This document shows, piece by piece, positions 42,828 to 52,628 of a DNA stretch of 64,000 nt. Location: positions 1 through 64,000 of the forward strand of contig NZ_SLXO01000003.1 of assembly GCF_004341375.1 (NCBI RefSeq), given 5' to 3'. Origin of the DNA: Rhodothalassium salexigens DSM 2132 (lineage in GTDB: Bacteria; Pseudomonadota; Alphaproteobacteria; Sphingomonadales; Rhodothalassiaceae). The position numbers and the translations under genes are program-made. Under the pieces are notes generated by a model that saw nothing but the letters and a program-made list of their open reading frames with translations, made no database searches and was not told the DNA's origin. Within the stretch, counting starts at the first letter, position 1, and the number at the start of each line of letters is the position of its first letter.

Positions 42828-44684
42828 ATGGCTGCTGATGACACGTCGCTACCGGACCACCCCACCGATGACCAACCGGCCTCGCCGGCGTCCACACCTT
42901 CGTCGTTCGCCCGGTCCACACCGCCCGCCCCCGTCCAGACCCCGCGCGATACCGCCGGCGAGGTGATGGACCAGCACCACACCTTCGACCGCCTGATGAC
43001 CGCGCGGGTCGGTGCGTTGACCGGCGGGCTGTCGGTCACCTCGATCATGTCCGCCTGGGTCGATTGGGGCACGCACATGATGCAGGCCCCGGGCACCGCC
43101 CTGTCGCTGTGGCAGGAGGGCGCCAAGATGGCGACCCGCCTGGCGATCCACAGCGCCAAGGTGACCGCCGGACAGGAGGCCCCGCCGATCATCAAGCCCG
43201 ACCCCGGCGACAACCGGTTTCGCGATCCGGCCTGGCAGACCTATCCCTATTCTCTCTGGGTCGAGGGCTTTTTGCTCGGTCAATCCTGGTGGATGGCGGC
43301 GGCCTGCGGCACCCGAGGGGTGTCCAACCAGCACCGCCGGCAGGTCAGCTTCATGATGCGTCAGATGCTCGACGTGGTCGCGCCGCCGAACATCCCATGG
43401 CTCAACCCGCAGATCGTCAAGACAACGCTGGAGACCGGCGGCGCCAACTGGCGGCGCGGCATGACGAACTTTTTCGACGATGTGGACCGCCAGATTTCCG
43501 GCCGCCCGCCGGCGGGCGTCGAGGAATACCCGGTGGGCGAGCGGCTGGCGATCACGCCCGGGCGCGTGGTGTTCCGCAACAAGTTGATGGAACTGATCCA
43601 GTACAGCCCGACCACCGAGACCGTCCACAAGGAACCGATCCTGGTCGTGCCGGCGTGGATCATGAAATACTATATCCTCGACCTTCAGCCCCATAATTCG
43701 CTGGTCAAGTATCTGGTCGACCAAGGCTTCACGGTGTTCATGATTTCCTGGATGAACCCCGGGCCGGACGATTGGGATCTCAGCCTCGACGATTATCGGC
43801 GCATGGGCGTGATGGAGGCGCTCGATATCGTCACCGCGCTGACCGGCGAGAAGGTGCACGCCACCGGCTATTGCCTCGGCGGCACGCTGTTGTCGATTGC
43901 GGCGGCGACCATGGCGCAGCGCCAGGACGAGCGCTTGCAGACCGTGACGCTGATCGCCGCCCAGACCGACTTTACCGAGGCCGGCGAGCTGACCCTGTTC
44001 ATCGACGAATCGCAGTTGTCGCTGCTGGAAGATATCATGTGGGACCAGGGCTATCTGGACACCAAACAGATGGCCGGCGCGTTCCAGATGCTGCGCTCCA
44101 ACGACTTGATCTGGTCGCGGATGATCAAGGAGTATGCCCTTGGTGAGCGCGCCCCGATCAACGATCTGATGGCCTGGAACGCTGACCAGACGCGCATGCC
44201 CTATCGCATGCACAGCCAGTATCTGCGCGCCTTGTTCCTGGAGAACCGCCTGTCGCGCGGGCGCTACGCCATCGGCGGCAAGACCATCGCCATGCGCGAT
44301 ATCGACTGCCCGGTGTTCGCCGTCGGGACCGAGCGCGACCATATCGCGCCGTGGGAATCGGTCTATAAGGTCCACCTGCCGACCAACACGGAGATTACCT
44401 TCGTGTTGGCCAGTGGCGGCCATAATGGCGGCATCGTGTCAGAGCCCGGTCACCCGCGGCGCCACTACCGCATCGCCACCCAGCAGCCCGACGACACCTA
44501 TGTGGACCCGCAGACCTGGAAGAACCTGGTCAATCCCCAGGAGGGATCCTGGTGGCCGGAATGGGCGCGCTGGCTGTCCACACGCAGTTCGAGCGAGCGC
44601 GTGCCGGCGCGTGCCGAGGGCAACCGGAAGAAGGGCTACCCACCGCTCGACGCGGCGCCGGGAACCTATATCTATATGAAGTGA
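42828..44684 (+). CDS. phaC: Poly(3-hydroxyalkanoate) synthase family protein (PhaC)
   Basis: PhaC polymerises hydroxyacyl-CoA into storage polyester. The 618-residue protein has a disordered Pro/Thr-rich N-terminus (residues 1-50), then the PhaC N-domain (RDPAWQTYPYSLWVEGFLL) and the alpha/beta hydrolase core. The lipase-like box VHATGYCLGGTL gives the nucleophile Cys. DRDHIAPWESVYKVH (His after Asp-His region) and VLASGGHNGGIV are also family-typical. ATG 42828 has GGGAG about 10 bases upstream. No phaA or phaB genes are adjacent. A depolymerase-like relative is a possible alternative. Confidence 0.88.
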   Translation: MAADDTSLPDHPTDDQPASPASTPSSFARSTPPAPVQTPRDTAGEVMDQHHTFDRLMTARVGALTGGLSVTSIMSAWVDWGTHMMQAPGTALSLWQEGAKMATRLAIHSAKVTAGQEAPPIIKPDPGDNRFRDPAWQTYPYSLWVEGFLLGQSWWMAAACGTRGVSNQHRRQVSFMMRQMLDVVAPPNIPWLNPQIVKTTLETGGANWRRGMTNFFDDVDRQISGRPPAGVEEYPVGERLAITPGRVVFRNKLMELIQYSPTTETVHKEPILVVPAWIMKYYILDLQPHNSLVKYLVDQGFTVFMISWMNPGPDDWDLSLDDYRRMGVMEALDIVTALTGEKVHATGYCLGGTLLSIAAATMAQRQDERLQTVTLIAAQTDFTEAGELTLFIDESQLSLLEDIMWDQGYLDTKQMAGAFQMLRSNDLIWSRMIKEYALGERAPINDLMAWNADQTRMPYRMHSQYLRALFLENRLSRGRYAIGGKTIAMRDIDCPVFAVGTERDHIAPWESVYKVHLPTNTEITFVLASGGHNGGIVSEPGHPRRHYRIATQQPDDTYVDPQTWKNLVNPQEGSWWPEWARWLSTRSSSERVPARAEGNRKKGYPPLDAAPGTYIYMK

Positions 44685-44796
44685 GAGTAGGGCGACCGGG
44701 AGAGCGGGTCGGCAGAACGCTGCCCGTTGACCGCTCGTCCGCCCACAGCGCCGAGGCGCTGCGCGCTCCCAACGCTCCCGCTGCGGCGACAAGCCA

Positions 44797-44827
44797 TGAA
44801 AAACCCCTCTCCCAGCGGGGAGAGGGG
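44797..44827 (-). terminator. Intrinsic terminator of rho
   Basis: Read on the minus strand, CCCCTCTCCC pairs with GGGAGAGGGG around a short loop, followed by TTTTT. It lies about 90 bases after the rho stop, between the convergent phaC and rho genes. It should end rho transcription; readthrough from phaC could use the reverse side less well. Confidence 0.75.
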
Positions 44828-44912
44828 TCGGTCCGGCGAGCCGAGAGAGGATCGCGGGGGCGGCAACTGCCTGTCGGCGGTGTCAAACGCCCGCCATTGC
44901 GAGCCGCTCCGC

Positions 44913-46166
<1,254 letters not shown>

Positions 46167-46328
46167 TGCGCTTCTGTGCCGTACGCTTCACCGCGGCTTG
46201 GGCGCCGGGTGCACGTCATGTCTGATGGGAGGTAGGAGGTCAGCCCACACGTTGCCTTAGTGGTAACGCGACGGGAAAAAGCGTGGGCATGTGGGAATTG
46301 TTGGGACGATGTCCAATGTCCACCGCTT

Positions 46329-46356
46329 TGTGTACCATAACGGCACCGGCAGTCAA
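46329..46356 (-). promoter_or_regulatory. Candidate promoter for rho with a long leader
   Basis: On the minus strand TTGACT (46356-46351) and TACACA (46334-46329) are 16 bases apart. They lie about 160 bases upstream of the rho start, in the gap between hemJ and rho. A long leader fits the known autoregulation of rho by premature termination in other bacteria. The assignment is by eye only. Confidence 0.4.
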
Positions 46357-46381
46357 GGGAAAAGACGCCACACTCGCAGCG

Positions 46382-46822
46382 TCAGAACGGCTTGAACTCC
46401 ACCAGGAAGACGATGAAGATGATCCCGAAAGACGGGATTTCGTTGACCATGCGGTAGAATTTGGTGGTCCGGGTGTTTTCGCCGGCGACGAACGTCTTGC
46501 GCCAGCGCGCCAGCACCATGTGGAACACGGTCAGCACCACTACCAGGGCCAGCTTGGTGTGCAGCCAGCCCTGGCCGACCAGATAGCCCCGGTCGACCGC
46601 CACCCAGATGCCCAGCACCCAGGTGGCGATCATCGCCGGATTCATGATGATGCGCAGCAGCCGCGCCTCGCGGGCCTGCCAGGCCTTGTCCTCGTCGCTG
46701 CCCACCTGTGCTTCGGCGTGATAGGCGAAATAGCGCGGCAGCATGAACAAGCCGGCCATCCAGAAGATCACGGCCATGATGTGAAGCGTGTGCGCCCAGG
46801 CGACGGGATCGGTCAGCGACAT
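46382..46822 (-). CDS. hemJ: Protoporphyrinogen oxidase HemJ
   Basis: HemJ oxidises protoporphyrinogen IX to protoporphyrin IX in the membrane. The 146-residue protein has about four transmembrane helices. It shows the conserved His in WAHTLHIMAVIFWMAGLFML, PRYFAYH, the segment RIIMNPAMIATWVLGIWVA, HTKLALVVVLTVFHMVLARW and EIPSFGIIFIVFLVEFKPF. ATG 46822 is preceded by GAGG six bases away. The order hemE-hemJ-rho is typical of the region beside the origin. Confidence 0.93.
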   Translation of the reverse strand: MSLTDPVAWAHTLHIMAVIFWMAGLFMLPRYFAYHAEAQVGSDEDKAWQAREARLLRIIMNPAMIATWVLGIWVAVDRGYLVGQGWLHTKLALVVVLTVFHMVLARWRKTFVAGENTRTTKFYRMVNEIPSFGIIFIVFLVEFKPF

Positions 46823-46849
46823 GGCAGGCCTCGTGTGCGGGAGCCGGCG

Positions 46850-47872
46850 TTACCGGCGGCTGGATTTCAGGTGGGCCGCCAGCGCCTCGATGTGCGCGGG
46901 CGGAACGTCGGGGGTGATTCCGTGGCCAAGATTGACCACATGGGCGCCCGATTTCAAGGCCTGCAATGCATCATCGGCGGCCCGGGTCATTGCGTCGCCG
47001 CCGATCAGCGGCAGACGCGGGTCCAGATTGCCCTGAATGCAGACATGGGGTTGCAGGTGTTCGGCCGCCCAGGCGGCGGGCACGGTCTCGTCGATGTGCA
47101 TCGCGTCGACGCCGGTCTGCAGGTAGGATTTGAGGTTCAGCCCGCCGCCGCGCGGGAAGCCGATGACCGGCACATCGACCGCAGCGCGCAGCTTTTCGAC
47201 GATGCGCTTGGTGGGTTGGGTCACCCACAGGTCGAATTGGTCGGGCGGCAACACGCCGGCCCAGCTGTCGAACAGCATGACCGCCTCGGCGCCTGCCTTC
47301 ACCTGGCGGATCAGGTAATCGACGGTGACGATTTCCAACCGCTCGATCACCTCGGCGAAAGCTTCGGGGTCGCGATAGGCCATGTCGCGCGCCGGGCCTT
47401 GGTCTTTGGTGCCGCGACCGGCGACCATGTAGGTGGCGACGGTCCAGGGCGAGCCGGCAAAACCGATCAGCGATACCGGCTCGGGCAGGGCGGTCGTGAG
47501 CCGTTCGACGGTTTCGTAGATCGGCGCCAGACAATCGTGCGCCTTCGCCGGATCGAGCTTGGTTCGCCAATCGAACTCGCTCAACGGCGTCAGGCGGGGG
47601 CCTTCGCCCTGCTCAAACCACAGATCCTGACCCAGAGCCAGGGGCGTCACCAGGATGTCCGAAAACAGGATCGCTGCGTCGGGGGAAAACCGGCGGATCG
47701 GCTGAAGCGTCACCTCGGTCGCCAATTCGGGATTGAACACCAGGTCCAGGAACCCGCCGGCCTGGGCACGGACCTCGCGATACTCGTCCATGTAGCGACC
47801 GGCCTGGCGCAGGAACCAGAACGGCGCACGCTCTTGCGGCCGCCCCTTCAGGGTCTCGATGATCAAGGTCAC
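46850..47872 (-). CDS. hemE: Uroporphyrinogen decarboxylase HemE
   Basis: HemE decarboxylates uroporphyrinogen III to coproporphyrinogen III in heme synthesis. The 340-residue protein has the signature PFWFLRQAGRYMDEYREVRA near the N-terminus, PDAAILFSDILVTPLALGQ, GFAGSPWTVATYMVAGRGTK and FPRGGGLNLKSYLQTGVDAM. The start is GTG 47872 with AAGGGAAAG upstream. The gene faces away from the DnaA-box region at 47873-48266 and is the classical left neighbour of oriC in alphaproteobacteria. Confidence 0.97.
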   Translation of the reverse strand: MTLIIETLKGRPQERAPFWFLRQAGRYMDEYREVRAQAGGFLDLVFNPELATEVTLQPIRRFSPDAAILFSDILVTPLALGQDLWFEQGEGPRLTPLSEFDWRTKLDPAKAHDCLAPIYETVERLTTALPEPVSLIGFAGSPWTVATYMVAGRGTKDQGPARDMAYRDPEAFAEVIERLEIVTVDYLIRQVKAGAEAVMLFDSWAGVLPPDQFDLWVTQPTKRIVEKLRAAVDVPVIGFPRGGGLNLKSYLQTGVDAMHIDETVPAAWAAEHLQPHVCIQGNLDPRLPLIGGDAMTRAADDALQALKSGAHVVNLGHGITPDVPPAHIEALAAHLKSSRR

Positions 47873-48266
47873 CTGGCTTTCCCTTTCTACAAACTATGAG
47901 AATCTGGTGGTGGTGGTGGTTTGCGGTGGATAACGGGCATAACCCGGTTGTGACAAGGTTTTCCACAGCCAGCAGGCCCGGGCCGCCATGCCGGGTTGGA
48001 AACCCAAGCAGTACACGGGATAAGCGGCTGCATAGCCTGAATTGGCGCCGCAGGGAAAGATGTGAACTATGGGGATAAGGTTGCCGCGCAGAACTGCGTT
48101 TTTTCGGCTTGTCCACCGGGTCCACAGCCCGCACGCTTATGCCCATGGGGACGGGGGGAAAAACGCTCGTTTGGTCGCTTGCTGGGCTTGACCGGGAAAA
48201 TCGGCCTGTTATCCCCATTTTACCCACAGTTATCCACAGCGCGTTTCACAGGATCTTCCCCCGGTT
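47873..48266. other. oriC: Chromosomal replication origin oriC (predicted)
   Basis: This 394-base non-coding interval lies between divergent hemE and ppsR, the position of the mapped Caulobacter oriC. It carries one perfect DnaA box, TTATCCACA (48230-48238). Near-matches are TTATCCCCA (48209-48217), TTACCCACA (48220-48228), TTTTCCACA (47959-47967), TGGGGATAA (48070-48078, inverted) and GGTGGATAA (47925-47933, inverted). A T-rich stretch lies at 48099-48104. Origin function is inferred from boxes, position and the nearby parS sites. Confidence 0.85.
48209..48238 (+). other. Three tandem DnaA boxes in oriC
   Basis: TTATCCCCA (48209), TTACCCACA (48220) and TTATCCACA (48230) follow each other in the same orientation with 11- and 10-base spacing, about one helical turn. 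The first two each differ from the consensus by one base and the third is perfect. The array ends 28 bases before the ppsR start. Confidence 0.85.
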
Positions 48267-49115
48267 ATGAACACCGCCAAAACGGTTCAACACATCCATC
48301 TGATTTCCGACGCCACCGGCGAAACGCTGGAGTCCATGGCCAAGGCGGCGCTCGCCCAGTTCGACACCGGCGAGGTGCGCAAGCACATCTGGCCGATGAT
48401 CCGCTCGCCGCAGCAGATGGACCGGGTGATGAACGATATCGAGCGGCGGCCGGGCCTGGTGCTGTACACACTGGTCAACGAACAGATCCGCGATGTGCTG
48501 GTGCGGCGCAGTTCGGCGGCGGGGCTCAAGCATGTGTCGGTGCTCGACCCGGTGATCAGCGCGCTGGCGTCCTATCTGGGCCAGGAAGCGACCCATTTGC
48601 CGGGCCGTCAGCACATGATGGATGCGCAGTATTTCGACCGCATCGAGGCCATGCACTACACCATGGCCCATGACGACGGGCAGATGCCCGACGGGCTGGC
48701 GGCGGCTCAGATCATCCTGGTCGGGGTGTCGCGCACGTCGAAGACGCCGACGGCGATCTATCTGGCCAATCGAGGCTTTCGCGTCGCCAATGTGCCGTTC
48801 GTGTTGAACGCGCGGATGCCCGAGGAGCGCATGGCCAAGGCCAATGCCTTGGTGGTCGGTCTGACCACGTCGCCCGAGCGGTTGGTCCAGATCCGCACCA
48901 GCCGGTTGCGCTCGATCCAGGAGCAGAGCCAGACCGACTATACCGACCTGGAGACGGTGCGCGAAGAGGTGCGCCTGTGCCGGCGGTACTGTAACGAGCG
49001 CGGGTATCCGGTGATCGACGTGTCGCGCAAATCCATCGAAGAGGCGGCGGCCGCGATCATCAACCTCTATCACGAACGCAAAGGGCCGTGCGGCAATGGC
49101 GCTGGCGTCAAGTAA
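48267..49115 (+). CDS. ppsR: Pyruvate,water dikinase / PPDK regulatory protein (PSRP)
   Basis: Proteins of this DUF299 family are bifunctional ADP-dependent kinase and phosphorylase enzymes that control pyruvate-phosphate dikinase or PEP synthase. The 282-residue protein has the family start VQHIHLISDATGETLESMAK, the P-loop-like VGVSRTSKTPTAIYLANRGF and the late YCNERGYPVIDVSRKSIEEA. It corresponds to RP001, the gene next to oriC in Caulobacter. The DnaA-box array ends 28 bases upstream. The stop overlaps the maf start by 20 bases. Confidence 0.94.
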   Translation: MNTAKTVQHIHLISDATGETLESMAKAALAQFDTGEVRKHIWPMIRSPQQMDRVMNDIERRPGLVLYTLVNEQIRDVLVRRSSAAGLKHVSVLDPVISALASYLGQEATHLPGRQHMMDAQYFDRIEAMHYTMAHDDGQMPDGLAAAQIILVGVSRTSKTPTAIYLANRGFRVANVPFVLNARMPEERMAKANALVVGLTTSPERLVQIRTSRLRSIQEQSQTDYTDLETVREEVRLCRRYCNERGYPVIDVSRKSIEEAAAAIINLYHERKGPCGNGAGVK

Positions 49116-49704
49116 GCGCCGGGTGATCCTGGCGTCGGCCAGCCGGGCGCGGCGCGAGATGTTGGCGGCCGCCGGCCTGGCGGTCGCGGCGGTGCCGGCG
49201 GGAGTTGACGAAGCGGCGGTCAAGGCGGCCATGGCCGGGCAGGGCGCGGAGGCGGTGGCCCGGGCGCTGGCCGCTGCCAAGGCGTCGGCGGTCGGCGCGG
49301 CCCATGGCGACGCCCTGGTGATCGGCGCCGATCAGGTGTTGAGCCTTGATGACCGGCTTTACGACAAGCCGCGCGACCGGGCCGAGGCGCGCCGCCATCT
49401 GGAAAGCCTGTCCGGCCGCCGCCACGGGCTGGTCAGCGCGGTCACGGTCTATGGCGACGGCGCGGTGCAATGGTCGACCGCCGACCGGGTCGACCTGACC
49501 GTGCGGTCCTTGACCCCGGCGTTTCTGGACGCCTATTGCGCGGCCATGGGCGACCGGCTGCTGGACAGCGTCGGCGGCTATGAACTGGAAGGGTTGGGTG
49601 TGCATCTGTTCGAGCGGATCGAGGGCGATTACTTCACCGTGCTGGGCCTGCCGTTGCTGGCGCTGCTGGGCTATCTGCGCCGGGTCGGGGCGGTGGCGTC
49701 GTGA
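49096..49704 (+). CDS. maf: Maf-like nucleotide pyrophosphatase
   Basis: Maf proteins hydrolyse modified nucleoside triphosphates (house-cleaning). The 202-residue protein has the start RRVILASASRARREMLAAAG, DALVIGADQVLSLDDRLYDK, RAEARRHLESLSGRRHGLVS and the late VGGYELEGLGVHLFERIEGD. The gene overlaps the 3' end of ppsR by 20 bases, and its TGA stop overlaps the aroE GTG start (GTGA). Confidence 0.93.
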   Translation: MALASSKRRVILASASRARREMLAAAGLAVAAVPAGVDEAAVKAAMAGQGAEAVARALAAAKASAVGAAHGDALVIGADQVLSLDDRLYDKPRDRAEARRHLESLSGRRHGLVSAVTVYGDGAVQWSTADRVDLTVRSLTPAFLDAYCAAMGDRLLDSVGGYELEGLGVHLFERIEGDYFTVLGLPLLALLGYLRRVGAVAS

Positions 49705-50543
49705 CCGCCGCCGATCGCCCGGTCGCCGGGGTCATCGGTTGGCCGGTGGCGCATTCGCTGTCGCCGCGCCTGCACGGGTTTTGGCTCGACCGCGCCGGGA
49801 TCGACGGGTTTTACGTGCCCATGGCGGTGGCGCCCGAGCGCCTGGGCGCCGCGCTTGCCGGGTTGCCGGCGCTGGGGTTTCGCGGCGTCAATGTCACCGT
49901 GCCGCACAAGCAGGCGGTGTTCGATGCCCTCGACCGGGTGACGCCGGTGGCGCGCCGGGCGGGGGCGGTCAATACGGTGACGGTGGGGGAAGACGGCACG
50001 CTTGAGGGCACCAACACCGATGTGGCCGGTTTTCTGGGCCATCTGCGCCAGGCGGCGCCGGTGTGGCAGGCGGATGCCGCGCCGGCGGTGATCTTGGGCG
50101 CCGGCGGCGCGGCGCGCGCCGCGGCGGTGGCCTTGCTCGACGCCGGAGTGGCGCGGGTGACCGTGGTCAACCGCACGGTGGCGCGCGCCGAGGCGCTGGC
50201 CTCGGCCTTGGGCGACGCGCGCGTGGCGGTTGCCCCTTGGGAGCGGCTGGCCGGCGCGCTCGACGGTGCGGGGTTGCTGGTCAACACCACGTCGCTGGGC
50301 ATGGCGGGGCAGCCGCCGTTGACGCTCGACCTGGCGCCCTTGGCGGCCGACGCGGTGGTCTATGACATCGTCTATGTGCCGCTGGAGACGCCCTTGCTGG
50401 CCGCCGCCCGGGCGCGCGGTTTGGCGACCGTCGACGGGCTCGGCATGTTGATCCACCAGGGTGTGCCGGCGTTTCGGGCGTTTTTCTGCGCCGAGGCGGC
50501 CGCTGACGCGGCGACCCGCGCGCACCTGTTGGCGGCGCTTTAG
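49701..50543 (+). CDS. aroE: Shikimate dehydrogenase AroE
   Basis: AroE reduces 3-dehydroshikimate to shikimate with NADPH. The 280-residue protein has GVIGWPVAHSLSPRLHGFWL (shikimate-binding Ser residues), LGFRGVNVTVPHKQAVFDAL with the catalytic Lys, and the NADP motif VILGAGGAARAAAVALLDAG. The late VYVPLETPLLAAARARG and DGLGMLIHQGVPAF are present. The GTG start at 49701 overlaps the maf stop, and coaE starts directly after the stop at 50544. The maf-aroE-coaE-dnaQ order is conserved. Confidence 0.95.
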   Translation: MTAADRPVAGVIGWPVAHSLSPRLHGFWLDRAGIDGFYVPMAVAPERLGAALAGLPALGFRGVNVTVPHKQAVFDALDRVTPVARRAGAVNTVTVGEDGTLEGTNTDVAGFLGHLRQAAPVWQADAAPAVILGAGGAARAAAVALLDAGVARVTVVNRTVARAEALASALGDARVAVAPWERLAGALDGAGLLVNTTSLGMAGQPPLTLDLAPLAADAVVYDIVYVPLETPLLAAARARGLATVDGLGMLIHQGVPAFRAFFCAEAAADAATRAHLLAAL

Positions 50544-51200
50544 ATGCTGGTGATCGGGCTCACCGGGTCGATCGGCATGGGCAAGTCGACGGCGGCCCGG
50601 ATGTTCCGCCGCTTGGGCGTGCCGGTGTTCGATTCCGACGCCTGCGTGCACGCGCTGATGCGCCCGGGACAGGCCGGGTATCGCGCCATCGCCGGGGTGT
50701 TCCCTGAGGTGGTGGTGGCCGGCGGCGTCGACCGGGCGGCCCTGGGCGCGCGGGTGTTTGCCGATCCCGGCGCCAAGGCGCGGCTTGAAGCCTTGTTGCA
50801 CCCGTTGGTATTCGCCGACCAGCGCGCCTTTCTGGCTCGCCAGCAGCGGGCCCGCGCGCGCCACGTGGTGCTCGATATCCCGCTGTTGTTCGAGACCGGC
50901 GGCGCGCACCGGGTCGATTGTATTGCCGTGGTGTCGGCGCCTTATGCCATCCAGGCGCGCCGGGTGCTCGCCCGCCCGGGCATGACCGCCGACAGGTTTC
51001 GCGGCATTCTGGCGGCTCAGATGCCCGACGCCGAGAAGCGCCGGCGGGCCGATGTGGTGATCCCGTCGGGCCATGGGCACCGGCCGGCCTTGCGCGCCAT
51101 CGTCGGCCTGTTAAGGTCCTGGCCGGCGGCGCGCGGCCGGGTCTGGCGGCCCGGTTGGGGCGGCCCGGCGATCCGGGCATTGCCGCGAGACGCAGCGTAG
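50544..51200 (+). CDS. coaE: Dephospho-CoA kinase CoaE
   Basis: CoaE phosphorylates dephospho-CoA in the last step of coenzyme A synthesis. The 218-residue protein has the P-loop IGLTGSIGMGKSTAARMFR, DSDACVHALM, HVVLDIPLLFETGGAHRVD and the late ADVVIPSGHGHRPALRAIV. The C-terminal 25 residues (WPAARGRVWRPGWGGPAIRA) are an Arg/Pro-rich addition. ATG 50544 directly follows the aroE stop TAG. Confidence 0.94.
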   Translation: MLVIGLTGSIGMGKSTAARMFRRLGVPVFDSDACVHALMRPGQAGYRAIAGVFPEVVVAGGVDRAALGARVFADPGAKARLEALLHPLVFADQRAFLARQQRARARHVVLDIPLLFETGGAHRVDCIAVVSAPYAIQARRVLARPGMTADRFRGILAAQMPDAEKRRRADVVIPSGHGHRPALRAIVGLLRSWPAARGRVWRPGWGGPAIRALPRDAA

Positions 51201-51209
51201 GGAGCGACC

Positions 51210-51887
51210 ATGCGCGAAATCGTTTTCGACACCGAAACGACCGGCTTCGATCCCAATGAGGGCCACCGGCTGATCGAGATCGGTTGCGTCGAGATCCGCC
51301 ACGGCCTGGCCACCGGCGAGACCTTCCACGTCTATCTCAACCCCGAGCGCGACGTGCCCGAAGAGGCGGTCCGGGTGCACGGGCTGCGGCGCGAATTCCT
51401 GGCCGACAAGCCGTTGTTCGCCGATATGGTCGACCGGTTTCTGGATTTCGTCGGCGACACGCCGCTGGTCGCCCACAATGCGAGCTTCGACCGCACCTTC
51501 ATCAATGCCGAGCTGGCCAAGGCCGGGCGCCCGACCCTGCCGTCGCGTCAGTTCGTCGACACGCTGGAGATGGCCAAGCGCAAGTTTCCCGGCCAGCGCA
51601 ATTCGCTCGACGCATTGTGCGAGCGGCTGGGCGTCAGCAACGCCCGGCGCGACCTGCACGGCGCCTTGCTCGACGCGGAAATCCTCGCCGAGGTCTATCT
51701 GGAGCTGCAAGGCGGGCGCCAGCGCGGGCTTGAACTGGTGTCGGAGGCGACCCGGACGGCGACGGTCGAGGTCCACAGACCGCACCGCGCCGCGCGCCCG
51801 CATGCACCGAGCGACGAGGAAGCCGCCGCACACGCCGCCTTCCTCGACCTGTTGACCGATCCGATCTGGCGGCGCGACGGGGGCTGA
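51210..51887 (+). CDS. dnaQ: DNA polymerase III epsilon subunit (3'-5' exonuclease) DnaQ
   Basis: DnaQ proofreads DNA replication. The 225-residue protein starts with ExoI REIVFDTETTGFDPNEGHRL, followed by EIGCVEI. ExoII (LVAHNASFDRTFINAEL) and ExoIIIepsilon (DLHGALLDAEILAEVYLEL) are clear, and the substrate helix DALCERLGVSNARRDLH is present. The C-terminal 40 residues probably hold the polymerase contact. ATG 51210 has AGGGAG upstream. It closes the ppsR-maf-aroE-coaE-dnaQ run and faces secB on the other strand. Confidence 0.96.
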   Translation: MREIVFDTETTGFDPNEGHRLIEIGCVEIRHGLATGETFHVYLNPERDVPEEAVRVHGLRREFLADKPLFADMVDRFLDFVGDTPLVAHNASFDRTFINAELAKAGRPTLPSRQFVDTLEMAKRKFPGQRNSLDALCERLGVSNARRDLHGALLDAEILAEVYLELQGGRQRGLELVSEATRTATVEVHRPHRAARPHAPSDEEAAAHAAFLDLLTDPIWRRDGG

Positions 51888-51909
51888 GCGCGCGCCGCCG
51901 TCCACCGGG

Positions 51910-52425
51910 TCAGTTCAGCGTCGGGGCGTCGCCGGTTTGCTGCTGTTGGATCTGCTGGCGCTGCTGTTGATAGAGCGCATGGAAATCGATCGGGTCGAGC
52001 ATCAGCGGCGGGAAGCCGCCGTCGCGCACCGCGTCGGCGATGATCCGGCGGGCGAACGGGAACAGCATCTGCGGCGCTGCGATCAACAGGAACTGCTGCA
52101 ACTGCGCGTCGGACAGATTGCGCGCCATGAACAGTCCGGCATATTGCACCTCGACCGCGAAGATCACCGTGGGCGTGTCTTCCTTGGTCTTGCTGGTGGC
52201 CGAAATCTTCAGCTCCACCTCATAGGCGTCCTGGCCGCGCTGTTGCGCCTGGACGTTCACCGACACGTCGATATTGGGCTTGTCGTCGGGCTGGCGATAG
52301 AGCGTCTGCGGCGCGTTCGGGTTTTCGAACGACAGATCCTTGACGTATTGCGCCGCCACCGAGGCTTCGCCGCCGGCGGGTTGAGCGTCGGACCCGGCCT
52401 CGGGGCCGGTGGTTTCTTCTGCCAT
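51910..52425 (-). CDS. secB: Protein-export chaperone SecB
   Basis: SecB keeps precursor proteins unfolded and hands them to SecA. The 171-residue protein has an acidic N-terminus, AQYVKDLSFENPNAPQTLYR, VSVNVQAQQRGQDAYEVELK, ISATSKTKEDTPTVIFAVEV, QYAGLFMARNLSDAQLQQFL and LLFPFARRIIADAVRDGGF-type closing. ATG 52425 was chosen since the family has a short acidic start. Longer in-frame starts look non-native. It is convergent with dnaQ (23 bases apart) and far from the fxsA gene. Confidence 0.95.
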   Translation of the reverse strand: MAEETTGPEAGSDAQPAGGEASVAAQYVKDLSFENPNAPQTLYRQPDDKPNIDVSVNVQAQQRGQDAYEVELKISATSKTKEDTPTVIFAVEVQYAGLFMARNLSDAQLQQFLLIAAPQMLFPFARRIIADAVRDGGFPPLMLDPIDFHALYQQQRQQIQQQQTGDAPTLN

Positions 52426-52628
52426 GGTGTCACTCTTGTCCGTGATGGGGTCCGCTGAAGGAAGGCGTCGGCGCGGGGTGCGCGCAGGCCAGGGGCCGGA
52501 TGCCGCAGCCACCGACAGATCGCGCGGTGGCTAGCATGAGCCCATGGCCGCCCACAAGCGTTTGTTGCCCCTGGACCCGCTGCGGTGGCAAGACCGCCGC
52601 GCGGTGCACCACGACGGCAAAAAAGATG

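Noticed and set aside
47905..47919. TGG triplet run beside hemE as a repeat or CRISPR-like element
   Set aside because: It is one short microsatellite of five triplets inside the origin region with no spacer structure. No CRISPR array was seen anywhere.
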